Translations under genes and position numbers: made by a program
Part shown: positions 7,416 to 15,514 of the stretch, in pieces
How the letters are laid out: each line of letters starts with the position of its first letter
How positions within the stretch are numbered: the stretch's first letter is position 1
The notes under the pieces: model-generated
What the model was told of the DNA's origin: nothing
Seen by the model: the letters and a program-made list of their open reading frames with translations, nothing else
The model's database searches: none
Assembly: GCA_001795235.1 (NCBI GenBank)
Contig: MGNZ01000037.1
Location: forward strand, 3,822 to 27,586
Length of the DNA stretch: 23,765 nucleotides
DNA from: Chloroflexi bacterium RBG_16_64_32
Lineage (GTDB): Bacteria; Chloroflexota; Dehalococcoidia; SM23-28-2; RBG-16-64-32
Direction: 5' to 3'

Positions 7416-9209
7416 TCAACCTTTGCGCCCGTGGGTCAGCTTCTCCACCTCCAGCGTCGTGGCGTGGAGGACGACGCCGTAGGATTTCTCTGCTTCCTCC
7501 AACGTGATGTATCCGTCCTTCACGTCGCTCTGGACTTTCTCAACGGCGCGCTCCAGGGCGTTTCCATACCCTCCGCCCGTGCCGGTGATGAGCCGGGCGA
7601 CGTCACCCTTCTTCAGACGGTACTGGGCAGCTTTGCCGAAGATCTCCGGCGGGCGCCCGTCGTCGAAGAGGATCTTGGTGTAATTGCGTGAACCCTGCGC
7701 GCCGCCCTGCATCCCCCACGGAAGGTATTTGAAGCGGCCGAAGGTTCCGGTGAACCAAGCTTCGTCGGCGGTGATGCGGTAGTCGCGCACCAACCCGCGC
7801 CCGCCGCGGGATTTGCCCGATCCACCCTCGGCGATGTCGAGCGCGAACTGATCGACCAGCACGCCGTAGCGAGTCTCGCACACCTCCACCGGGATGACGT
7901 AGGTTTCGCCGTCGCCCACGCACACTAGGCCGTTCTCGCCGTCCTTATCGGCTCCCGCGCCCCACCCGCCGGCCTGAGGCTCGACCAACAGGAACAGCTG
8001 GCCGGTGTCCGGGTGCAGGCCGGCGACGATGGTCCCGCACACGCTCAAGAAGTGGCCGGCGGGCAAGCGACCCGGCAAGACGGGGGCCATGGCCTTGCAG
8101 ATCAAGTCCGCGGCGTAGAGCATGGTCTCCCAGTAGGTGGAGACCGGGGCGGGGCGGCGGCAGGTGAAGATGGTGCCTTCTGGGCAGATGACCTCCAGCG
8201 CCCGGAAGCAGCCCTCGCTGGCGGGGATGGAGGGATCGGTCAGGGCCATCAACACAGCGCGCGCCGCAGAGTACAGGCCGGTCCGGGCGCAGTTGACCGG
8301 GCCCGGGACCTGAGCGTGGCTGCCGGTGAAGTCGCAGACGATCCGGTCGCCGTCGATGGTGACCTTGACACGCACCTCGAAGGGGCCGTTGCCGATGCCA
8401 TCGTCGTCGATGGTATCCACCGCCTCGTAGACTCCATCGGGCAGCTTCTTCAGTTCCTGGCGGGTCAACTCTTCGCCATGGTCGAGCAAGGCCTCAATGC
8501 CGCGCAAGACCAGGTCCACGCCGTACTTGTCGCACATCTCCCGGAAGCGGCGCTCGGCGATCCGCATCGAGGCAACCTGGGCATACATGTCGCCGATGCT
8601 CATGTCGGGGGTGCGTACGTTGGCGCGGATGATGTCGAGCAGGCTTTGGACCGGCTCCCCCTGGTCGAAGAGCTTGATGCAGGGGAACTGAAGCCCCTCC
8701 TGATAGACCTCGGTGGAATTGGTGGTCCAACTGCCCGCCGCCATGCCCCCCACCTCGGTCCAGTGGCCCTTATTGGCGGCGAAGGCGACCAACTGGCCGT
8801 TGTAGAAGATCGGGGCAAGGATGGAAACATCCGACAGGTGCGTGCCGCCGCCGGTGTATGGGTCGTTGGTAATGTAGATGTCGCCCGGCTTGAGGTTCGC
8901 GGCGCCATGTTTGTCCAGCACGCTGCGAACACCGAAATCGAGCGTACCCAGGAAGAGGGTCACCCCATTGCCCTGGGTGATCAGTCGGCCTTGGGCGTCA
9001 GTCAGCCCCACGGCATAGTCCAGCACCTCGTAGATGATGGTGCTCATGCTGGTTCGCTGCATGGTCACGAACATCTCGTCGCCGATCGCCACCAACCCTT
9101 CCCGGATGATCTCCAACGTGAAGGGGTCGAACTCATTCTTGCCTTGGGAGCCGCTTCGGGCACCCGATCGTGCCGGTCCCTGTGCGGCCTGTGGGCTGGC
9201 CTTTGCCAT
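7416..9209 (-). CDS. Hydantoinase B/oxoprolinase family subunit, copy 3 (next to HyuA)
   Basis: This is a 597-residue HyuB protein, first of the three in transcription order and 18 bases after HyuA, so it is the most obvious HyuA partner. The start ATG 9209 has an excellent GAGGAGG five bases upstream. It carries an extra N-terminal tail of about 25 residues (Ala/Gly/Ser/Gln-rich) before EFDPFTLEII; the other copies lack it. Landmarks are IIYEVLDYAVGLT, TNDPYTGGGTHLSD (H124, D127), NKGHWTEVGGMAAGSW (H149), GCFRALEVICPEGT, RRPAPVSTYWETM, GGWGAGADKDGENG and TGTGGGYGNALERA. The H-x2-D-x21-H metal triad is preserved. The enzyme should be cytoplasmic and act with HyuA on an imported substrate. Hydrolase versus carboxylase cannot be decided from the sequence. 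Confidence 0.92.
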   Translation of the reverse strand: MAKASPQAAQGPARSGARSGSQGKNEFDPFTLEIIREGLVAIGDEMFVTMQRTSMSTIIYEVLDYAVGLTDAQGRLITQGNGVTLFLGTLDFGVRSVLDKHGAANLKPGDIYITNDPYTGGGTHLSDVSILAPIFYNGQLVAFAANKGHWTEVGGMAAGSWTTNSTEVYQEGLQFPCIKLFDQGEPVQSLLDIIRANVRTPDMSIGDMYAQVASMRIAERRFREMCDKYGVDLVLRGIEALLDHGEELTRQELKKLPDGVYEAVDTIDDDGIGNGPFEVRVKVTIDGDRIVCDFTGSHAQVPGPVNCARTGLYSAARAVLMALTDPSIPASEGCFRALEVICPEGTIFTCRRPAPVSTYWETMLYAADLICKAMAPVLPGRLPAGHFLSVCGTIVAGLHPDTGQLFLLVEPQAGGWGAGADKDGENGLVCVGDGETYVIPVEVCETRYGVLVDQFALDIAEGGSGKSRGGRGLVRDYRITADEAWFTGTFGRFKYLPWGMQGGAQGSRNYTKILFDDGRPPEIFGKAAQYRLKKGDVARLITGTGGGYGNALERAVEKVQSDVKDGYITLEEAEKSYGVVLHATTLEVEKLTHGRKG

Positions 9210-9227
9210 CGCTGCCTCCTCGCCTGG

Positions 9228-11279
9228 CTAGCCGAGCATTTCGATGTGCAGGAAGCCGAATTCGTCGCGGTTGAGCTTCTGATCCGGGAAGACCACGGTG
9301 GTCGAGGCGGGCTCTTCCACCACGGCGGGTCCCTTCACGGCGACGCCTAGCGGCAACCGCTCGCGTTCGTAGATGGTGGCCTCGGCGAAGCCCAGCTCGT
9401 CGAAGTTGACGCGACGGGCCCCTTTCCGCGCCTCGGCGAGCTTGCCTTGCCGGATGTCGAGTTTCCTGAACTCCGGCTTCTTCACCCGCCCTACGGCGGT
9501 GAGGTGGTAGTTCACCAGCTCCACAGGTGTCTCCAGCCGGAAGGTGTAGGTCTGTTCATGCAGGGCGTGGAAGCGCTCGTTGATGTCCGGCATCGCCCGG
9601 TCGTCGATCGCGCCGGCGGGCAGCCGCACCTTGACGGTGTGCTCCTGGCCCATGTAGCGCATGTCGGCGAAGCGCTGGAAATCCATGTCGGCTTCCCGGA
9701 CGCCTTCGGCGGTCAGATCTTGCAGGGCCTGCGCCTCCACCTCGGCATAGATCGCGTTCAGCCGCGCCGGGTTCACCTGGTCGGTGCGGGTGATCAGGGT
9801 CCGGATGTAGTCGCGCCGCAGGTCGGTCATGAGCATCCCCCAGGCCGAAAACACGGCCGGCTCGACGGGGATCAGGACCTTCTTGACGCGCAACTCGCGC
9901 ATCAGCGCTCCGGCGTGCATGGCGCCCCCGCCGCCGAAGGCGATCAGAACGAAGTCACGCGGGTCGTAGCCGCGGCGCACCGAGACCAGCTTGAGAGCAT
10001 TGATCATGTTGGCGTCGGCGATACGGATGACGCCCATCGCCGCCTCTTCGATGCTCAAGTGGAAGGCCTCGGCGATGGGCCGCATGGCCGCTTCGGCCCG
10101 CTGCACATCCAAGGGGATTTCGCCGCCCAGGAAGTAGGCCGGATTGATGCGCCCGGCCAGGACATTGGCGTCGGTCACCGTGGGCTGATCGCCGCCCCAG
10201 CCGTAGCAGGCCGGGCCGGGGGCGGCGCCGGCGCTGACCGGCCCCACCCGCAGCGCGCCTGCCCGGTCAATCCAGGCGATCGATCCGCCGCCGGCGCCGA
10301 TCTCCACGATGTCCACGGTCGGGGCGAGGATCGGGTACCCGGCGGTATCGCGCCGCTGCTCGATCTTGTACTCGGTAGTGATCTTGGGCGTGCCTTTCTC
10401 CACCAGCGAGGTCTTGGCCGTCGTGCCTCCAATGTCGAGCGAAATGACGTTGGGCTCGCCGATCAAATCGCCGACGTGGGCCGCGCCGATGACCCCGGCG
10501 ACCGGTCCCGATTCGACAAGATTGATCGGGGAGCGTTTGCCCGACTCGAACGTCGCACTGCCGCCGTTGGACTGCATCACGTGCAGGACGCGGCGGTCCA
10601 TCCCCATCTTCGTCAGATCGCGCTCCAGGTGATCCAGGTACGCGCGAGCGGTGGGATGGACGTAGCTATTGAGCACGGCCGTGCTGGTGCGCTCGTACTC
10701 CCGCCATTCCTGGGTGATCTGGTGCGAGAGCGTGAGGGGGATGTCCGGGGCGAGCTGGCTCACGATCTCGCCGCACTCGATCTCATGGCTCGGGTTGGCG
10801 TAGGAGTGCAGGAAGCAAACGGCGATGGCCTGCGCGCCTTCGGCCAGGATCTTCTCCACCGCCTGGCGCACGTCAGCCTCGTTGAGAGGCGCGAGCTCCT
10901 CGCCTTTGTAGTTGACGCGCTCGTGCACTTCCCGACGCAGGTAGCGCGGGACGAAGGGCTTGGGTTTCGTGTAGGACATGTTGTAAATGTCGGGGCGGTT
11001 GGCGCGGCCGATTTCCAACACGTCGCGGAAGCCCTGGGTCGTGATCAGGGCGGTCTTGGCGCCCTTGCGCTCGGTCAGGGCGTTGATGATGACCGTCGAG
11101 CCATGGACGAAGAAGCTTGTCCGCGGGACGTCCACCCCCGCTTTGCGCAGCGTCCCCACCACCGCCTCGGAGAAGTCCGCCGGCGTGGTCGAGACCTTCG
11201 TCATGCCCACCCGGCCGGTTTCCTCGTCCAGATACGCCAGATCGGTAAACGTGCCGCCAATGTCACTTGCCACGCGCAT
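9228..11279 (-). CDS. Hydantoinase A/oxoprolinase family ATP-binding subunit
   Basis: This is HyuA, 683 residues, a full-length single-chain subunit with an actin-like ATPase fold that activates a carbonyl by phosphorylation for HyuB. The domain order is an N-terminal hydantoinase A domain with DIGGTFTD (residues 6-13), HGSTVIINALTERKG (59-73), then the central domain with MQSNGG (235-240), ESGPVAG (256-262), DIGGTTA (282-288), IGAGGGSIAW (327-336), PGPACYGWGG and PTVTDAN, then FGGGGAMHAGAL, and the C-terminal domain ending in HIEMLG. All nucleotide-binding motifs look intact. The start ATG 11279 follows AAAGGAGAG. It is the only HyuA in the window, although three HyuB proteins follow, so it may be shared. 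No acetone-carboxylase gamma-type small subunit is seen, which slightly favours an amidase or imidase over a ketone carboxylase. Confidence 0.94.
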   Translation of the reverse strand: MRVASDIGGTFTDLAYLDEETGRVGMTKVSTTPADFSEAVVGTLRKAGVDVPRTSFFVHGSTVIINALTERKGAKTALITTQGFRDVLEIGRANRPDIYNMSYTKPKPFVPRYLRREVHERVNYKGEELAPLNEADVRQAVEKILAEGAQAIAVCFLHSYANPSHEIECGEIVSQLAPDIPLTLSHQITQEWREYERTSTAVLNSYVHPTARAYLDHLERDLTKMGMDRRVLHVMQSNGGSATFESGKRSPINLVESGPVAGVIGAAHVGDLIGEPNVISLDIGGTTAKTSLVEKGTPKITTEYKIEQRRDTAGYPILAPTVDIVEIGAGGGSIAWIDRAGALRVGPVSAGAAPGPACYGWGGDQPTVTDANVLAGRINPAYFLGGEIPLDVQRAEAAMRPIAEAFHLSIEEAAMGVIRIADANMINALKLVSVRRGYDPRDFVLIAFGGGGAMHAGALMRELRVKKVLIPVEPAVFSAWGMLMTDLRRDYIRTLITRTDQVNPARLNAIYAEVEAQALQDLTAEGVREADMDFQRFADMRYMGQEHTVKVRLPAGAIDDRAMPDINERFHALHEQTYTFRLETPVELVNYHLTAVGRVKKPEFRKLDIRQGKLAEARKGARRVNFDELGFAEATIYERERLPLGVAVKGPAVVEEPASTTVVFPDQKLNRDEFGFLHIEMLG

Positions 11280-11398
11280 GACGCTCTCCTTTCCAGATCA
11301 CGAGCCGGGCCGTCCCGTCCCTGCCCGGTCTGCCCATGTGGCAAAAGGCCAACCGAGAAGATGCCCAGATGGAAACTCGCCTACCACCCCCGACCAGG

Positions 11399-12409
11399 TC
11401 AGGTGGGCCAACCCTGCGCGGTCACCTCCACAGGCTGTTCGAAAAGGTGGCAGCGCGCGGTGTGGCCGGCGCTGGTTCCGACCAGGATCGGGTCTACGTG
11501 TTTGCAGATGTCCATCACCTGCGGGCAGCGTGTGTGGAAGCTGCAGCCCTTGGGCAGGTTCACCGGGCTGGGGATCTCACCGGTGGAGATGATCTTCTTC
11601 GGTTTGACGGCTTCCTCCGCTTCGGAAACAACCGGGATCGAAGACAGGAGCATCTGGGTGTAGGGATGCTGTGGGAATTGAAAGAACTCCGCGGCATCGG
11701 CCACCTCGCAGATCCTACCGAGGTACATGATGGCTACGCGCGAGGCGACGTTGCGCATCAAACTCAGGTCATGAGTGATGAAGAGATAGGTCAGGTCGAA
11801 CTCACGCTGCAGCCGAATCAGCAGGTTGATGATCTTGCCCTGCACCGAGACGTCCAACGCCGAGGTCGGCTCGTCCAGGATGACCAGCGAAGGGTTGGTG
11901 GCCAGCGCCCTGGCGATGGCCACAATCTGCTTCTCGCCGCCGCTCAGCATCTGAGGGTACTTGTGCATGTATTCGGGCGGGAGATCCACGAGATCCAGCA
12001 GGCGGACGACCTCTTGGCCAAGATCCTTGCCCGGCGCGTGGATGCGCAGGGGCAGCTCCAGGATCTGTTGGATGGTTCGGCGTGGGTTGAGCGATGACCC
12101 CGGATCCTGGAAGACGATCTGGATTTCCTTGCGCAGAGGCAGGGCGCGCTTCAGCCCGTTGGCGAACAGGTCCTGGCCGCGGAAGAGCAGCGTCCCTCCG
12201 CTCGGCTGAACCATCCCCACCGTCATGTAGGCGATGGTGCTCTTTCCCGAGCCCGACTCGCCCACGAGGCCCAGCGTCTCGCCCCGGCGCACGCGGAAGG
12301 AAACCCCGTCCACCGCCTTGACCGTAATCGGACGGCGGTTCATCAGGCTCTCATAGCCGATGACGAAGTGCTTCTTCAGATCTTGGGCGATCAGGACCTC
12401 GTCGTCCAT
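11399..12409 (-). CDS. Opp/Dpp-type ABC transporter ATP-binding protein (DppF-like)
   Basis: This is a 336-residue ATPase subunit of a peptide/nickel-class importer. Motifs are Walker A GESGSGKS, Q-loop VFQDPGSSLNP, signature LSGGEKQ, Walker B LVILDEPTSALD and H-loop FITHDLS. The C-terminal oligopeptide-transport extension follows, with the cysteine segment GCSFHTRCPQVMDIC that in this family can hold an iron-sulphur cluster. The signature is slightly unusual: LSGGEKQ replaces the common LSGGQRQ. The start is the ATG at 12409, which overlaps the stop of the preceding ATPase (TGATG); a TTG one codon earlier is possible. The gene is part of an unbroken permease-ATPase series upstream of the Hyu genes, with a gap of about 120 bases to HyuA. 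Confidence 0.92.
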   Translation of the reverse strand: MDDEVLIAQDLKKHFVIGYESLMNRRPITVKAVDGVSFRVRRGETLGLVGESGSGKSTIAYMTVGMVQPSGGTLLFRGQDLFANGLKRALPLRKEIQIVFQDPGSSLNPRRTIQQILELPLRIHAPGKDLGQEVVRLLDLVDLPPEYMHKYPQMLSGGEKQIVAIARALATNPSLVILDEPTSALDVSVQGKIINLLIRLQREFDLTYLFITHDLSLMRNVASRVAIMYLGRICEVADAAEFFQFPQHPYTQMLLSSIPVVSEAEEAVKPKKIISTGEIPSPVNLPKGCSFHTRCPQVMDICKHVDPILVGTSAGHTARCHLFEQPVEVTAQGWPT

Positions 12410-13434
12410 CAAGCCTGGGCCTCATTCCTATGCCGTTCGGCCTCCGGACTGTAGAGAAAGCATGCCGCCTGGTGGCCCGCCTCCGCCTGGAAGAAGGGAG
12501 GTTTCTCCCGTCGGCAAACAGGCATCACGTGGGGGCAGCGGGTGTGGAAGCGGCAGCCGGACGGTGGATGCTGGTAGGAAGGAAGGCGGCCTGGGATCCC
12601 CATCGCCATTCCGCCGCCGGTGAGCTTGGGCACGGCCTCCATCAAGCCTCGGGTGTAGGGGTGGAGCGGGTTGGCGAACAGCCTGCGGGTGGGCGCCACT
12701 TCGACCATGTTGCCGGCATACATCACGTACACGCGATCGGTCATCTCGCGCACCACGCCCAACGAGTGGGTGATCAGGATGACCGAAGTCCGTTTCCTCT
12801 CCACCAACTCGCCCAGCAATCGGATCACTTGATCTTGAATCGTCACGTCCAGCGAAGTGCCCGGCTCATCGGCGATCAACAATTCCGGGTTCGTCGCCAG
12901 GGCCATCCCGATGCAGACACGCTGGCGCATGCCGCCGCTCAATTGGATCGGGTAGGCGTCGAGCAGGCGCTCGGGGTCGGCCAAGGCCACATCCTGGAGC
13001 GGGATGAGGGCCTTCTGGCGAATCTGGCGCCGCGACAGGCCTCGGTTCTCCGGCGCGGAATAGCGGATGACCGGCCCCAACTGTTCCCCGATGGTGAAGA
13101 CCGGGTTGAGAGAGGCGGTGGGATCCTGGAAGACCATCGAGATCCCCGGGCCCCGCACCTGGCGCATCTGATCGGGCCTCATTCTTAGGAGGTCCTCCCC
13201 TTGGAAGAGGATTTCGCCCCTGGGGACGACGGCGGGGGGGATGGGCAGGATCCGCAGGATCGCCTTCATGGTGGTGGTCTTGCCGCATCCGGTCTCGCCG
13301 ACCAATCCCACCTTCTCGCCGGCGTCGACCGAGAAGGTCACGCCGTCCAGCACCTTCAGGACGCCGGAGTAGACCTTGAAATGCACCGAGAGGTCTTTGA
13401 CTTCCAGCAGCCGAGGCGGGGCGGACAGGCTCAC
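12409..13434 (-). CDS. Opp/Dpp-type ABC transporter ATP-binding protein (DppD-like)
   Basis: This is a 341-residue ATPase subunit. It has Walker A GETGCGKT, Q-loop VFQDPTASLNP, signature LSGGMRQ, Walker B LLIADEPGTSLD, H-loop LITHSLG and the C-terminal GCRFHTRCPHVMPVC segment of peptide-class transporters. The open frame extends upstream to 14028, but that extension is only the permease gene read in the wrong frame. The real start is most likely GTG 13434, in a GTGA overlap with the permease stop. GAGGAGG sits immediately before it, closer than usual, so initiation may rely on coupling. It would form a heterodimeric motor with the DppF-like protein. Confidence 0.9.
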   Translation of the reverse strand: MSLSAPPRLLEVKDLSVHFKVYSGVLKVLDGVTFSVDAGEKVGLVGETGCGKTTTMKAILRILPIPPAVVPRGEILFQGEDLLRMRPDQMRQVRGPGISMVFQDPTASLNPVFTIGEQLGPVIRYSAPENRGLSRRQIRQKALIPLQDVALADPERLLDAYPIQLSGGMRQRVCIGMALATNPELLIADEPGTSLDVTIQDQVIRLLGELVERKRTSVILITHSLGVVREMTDRVYVMYAGNMVEVAPTRRLFANPLHPYTRGLMEAVPKLTGGGMAMGIPGRLPSYQHPPSGCRFHTRCPHVMPVCRREKPPFFQAEAGHQAACFLYSPEAERHRNEAQA

Positions 13435-14360
13435 ACCTCCTCGCCGGCGAAGAGATCCCGCAGGCCGTCGCCCAGCAGGTTGAAACCCAAGACCACCGCC
13501 ACGATGGCCAGCGCGGGGAAGATCGAGACCCACCACTGGTCCGGCAAGAAGCGGGCTCCCTTGGCCACCATCGTCCCCAACGCCGGCGTGGGTTCTTGCA
13601 CCCCCAGTCCGACGAAACTCAGCATGGAGCCGATGATGATGACCCAGCCCATGTCCAAGCTCATCTTGGTGAAGATCGGCGAGATCATGTTGGGCAGAAG
13701 CTCGCGGAACAGGATGTGAGCCGTGCTGGCGCCCATGGTCTCGGCCGAGCTGACAAAGAACTCGTTGCGCAGCGTGCTCGCCAGCCCATACACCAAGCGG
13801 GTGTACCAGGGCCACCACATGAGCGAGACGGCGACCATCGAGTTGGTCAAGTTGGGTTTCAGCACCGAGGCGATCGCCAGGGCAAGGATGAGCGGCGGAA
13901 CGGCCAGGAACACGTCGGTCAGACGCATGATAATCGTATCGACCCGTGTGCCCTGGGCGTAGCCGGCGATCAGCCCCAGCAAGACGCCGACCGGCACCAC
14001 CAACGCCAACACGACCACGCCCATCCACAGCGAGAGGCGGAAGCCAAAGATCACTCGGCTCAAGATGTCTCGCCCGATCTCGTCTGTGCCAAAGGGATAC
14101 TCCAGGCTGGGCGGCAGGTGGGCATGGCCGAAATCGGTGAAGGGTTCAGCGTGATCCGGATGGGGAGCGACCCAGGGAGCGAAGATCGCCAGCAGGGTGA
14201 CCAGGAGCACCATCGCCGCGCCCAGGATCGACAACGGATTGCGCGAGAACTTGTACCAGCCCCGTCCCAAGTTCTCCATCCGGTTCTGGCGCTGCAGCTC
14301 CCGGACGTACTGGCGCGTGATGGGGGGAGCCAGCTTTTCGACCTTGCCTTGCTTGGCCAC
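13431..14360 (-). CDS. Opp/Dpp-type ABC transporter permease (DppC-like)
   Basis: This is a 309-residue inner-membrane permease with about six transmembrane segments. The first (ILGAAMVLLVTLLAIFAPWV) follows a polar N-terminus, as is usual for DppC proteins. PFGTDEIGRDILSRVIFG is the typical DppC segment after it. The EAA loop that contacts the ATPases is around SAETMGASTAHILFRELLPN. The start is GTG 14360, four bases after the stop of the DppB-like gene, with GAGGAG about 11 bases upstream. It pairs with the DppB-like protein to form the translocation channel for the substrate delivered by the lipoprotein. Confidence 0.92.
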   Translation of the reverse strand: MAKQGKVEKLAPPITRQYVRELQRQNRMENLGRGWYKFSRNPLSILGAAMVLLVTLLAIFAPWVAPHPDHAEPFTDFGHAHLPPSLEYPFGTDEIGRDILSRVIFGFRLSLWMGVVVLALVVPVGVLLGLIAGYAQGTRVDTIIMRLTDVFLAVPPLILALAIASVLKPNLTNSMVAVSLMWWPWYTRLVYGLASTLRNEFFVSSAETMGASTAHILFRELLPNMISPIFTKMSLDMGWVIIIGSMLSFVGLGVQEPTPALGTMVAKGARFLPDQWWVSIFPALAIVAVVLGFNLLGDGLRDLFAGEEV

Positions 14361-14364
14361 CGGA

Positions 14365-15393
14365 CTACTCGCTCCTCGCGGCGCGCAAACGAATCCTCGG
14401 GTCGAGGCCCCCCACCACGAGGTCGACCACGATGTTAACCGTGATGAAGATCACGCCGAGGACCAGGATGACCGCCGAGATGGCGTTCAAGTCCTTGCGC
14501 AACATGGCGTTCATGCCGTAGCGGGAGAGCCCCGGCCAGTTGAAGATCAACTCGACCAGGAAGGCATTGCTGAAGCTGCCGGCGAAGTCCAGGCCAAGAA
14601 TGGAGACGGTGGGGATAAGAGAGGGCTTGAGCAAGAAGCGCCCCATCACGATCCGCTCCGGAATGCCCAACGACCGGGCCGTGGCGATGTAGTCTTTGGA
14701 GAGGTTATCGGCCATGGTGGCGCGGGTGATGCGCGCCTCCTGCGACAGGGCGCCCAGCGCCAACGCCACCGCCGGCATGATCAGGTGCTTCAAGGCGTCC
14801 CAGAAGGTCGCCAACTGGCCGGCGAGCAAAGCGTCGACGGTCATCAAGCCGGTGACGGTGGGCGGCGCAGGGATCCCATCCGACAACCGTCCGATGGCCG
14901 GCAGCCAGCCCAGCGCCAGGCCGAAGATGAGCAGGAGTATGATGGCAAACACGAAGGCCGGCGTGACCACTCCCATATAGGAGAGGATGCGGACGACATT
15001 GTCGACCCAGGTGTCTTTGTGCCGGGCCGAGAGCGTCCCCAGGCCGATTCCGGCCACGCCGCTGATGATCCCCGCCAGCAGCACCAGCTCGAAGGAGGCA
15101 GGGAAGAACTCGATGATGTCGTTGGCCACGTCGCGCCGCGTCACCAACGAGATGCCGAAGTCACCTCCGAGCGCGCCCCGCAGCCAGTAGACGTATTGCA
15201 CCGGCACGGGGTCGTTGAGGTGCATGTCCTCCCGCAGCCTTTCCACGACCCATTGCGGCGCGCGTGCCCCCAGCGCCGTGCGGGCTGGATCCCCGGGCAA
15301 AATCCGGGCGATGATGAAAATTAGGACCGACAAGCCCAGAAGCACGAAGATGGATTGGTAGATGCGGCGAGCCAGGAAAGCGAGTAACCTCAT
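14365..15393 (-). CDS. Opp/Dpp-type ABC transporter permease (DppB-like)
   Basis: This is a 342-residue permease. It begins MRLLAFLARRIYQSIFVLLGLSV, the standard DppB first membrane segment, followed by ARILPGDPAR, the periplasmic region, and about five further membrane segments. An EAA-type loop (TARSLGIPERIVMGRFLLKPSLIP) and FNWPGLSRYGMNA near the C-terminus are also characteristic. The start ATG 15393 has GTGAGG roughly 11 bases upstream. It lies about 120 bases after the binding-protein gene; a strong hairpin occupies that gap. Confidence 0.92.
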   Translation of the reverse strand: MRLLAFLARRIYQSIFVLLGLSVLIFIIARILPGDPARTALGARAPQWVVERLREDMHLNDPVPVQYVYWLRGALGGDFGISLVTRRDVANDIIEFFPASFELVLLAGIISGVAGIGLGTLSARHKDTWVDNVVRILSYMGVVTPAFVFAIILLLIFGLALGWLPAIGRLSDGIPAPPTVTGLMTVDALLAGQLATFWDALKHLIMPAVALALGALSQEARITRATMADNLSKDYIATARSLGIPERIVMGRFLLKPSLIPTVSILGLDFAGSFSNAFLVELIFNWPGLSRYGMNAMLRKDLNAISAVILVLGVIFITVNIVVDLVVGGLDPRIRLRAARSE

Positions 15394-15443
15394 GGTCGAC
15401 CACGCCTCACGTGGAGAACGATCGAGCCCGCGTCGAGCGGGTG

Positions 15444-15478
15444 GGGGGAGCCCTCCCGAGAGCTCGGAGGGCTCCCCC
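15444..15478 (-). terminator. Strong GC hairpin between binding-protein and permease genes
   Basis: GGGGGAGCCCTCC (15444-15456) is perfectly complementary to 15466-15478 around a nine-base loop. No T-run follows on the minus strand. Hairpins here often protect the binding-protein mRNA or weaken read-through so that more binding protein than permease is made; full termination is less likely. Confidence 0.6.
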
Positions 15479-15514
15479 GCGGGTGCCTAGCCGTTCAGCC
15501 GGATATGGCCGCGC

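Noticed and set aside
8013..9350. Long plus-strand frame opposite HyuB copy 3
   Set aside because: Antisense shadow with an Ala/Gly/Val/Asp-rich, domain-free translation; the minus-strand HyuB is unmistakable.
9447..11663. A 738-residue plus-strand open frame opposite HyuA
   Set aside because: It mirrors HyuA's codon pattern in GC-rich DNA, has no recognisable domain, and spans the HyuA start and the following gap. HyuA itself has all family motifs.
13435..14028. N-terminal extension of the DppD-like ATPase frame
   Set aside because: The translation is the DppC-like permease read out of frame; the ATPase starts at the GTGA overlap at 13434.
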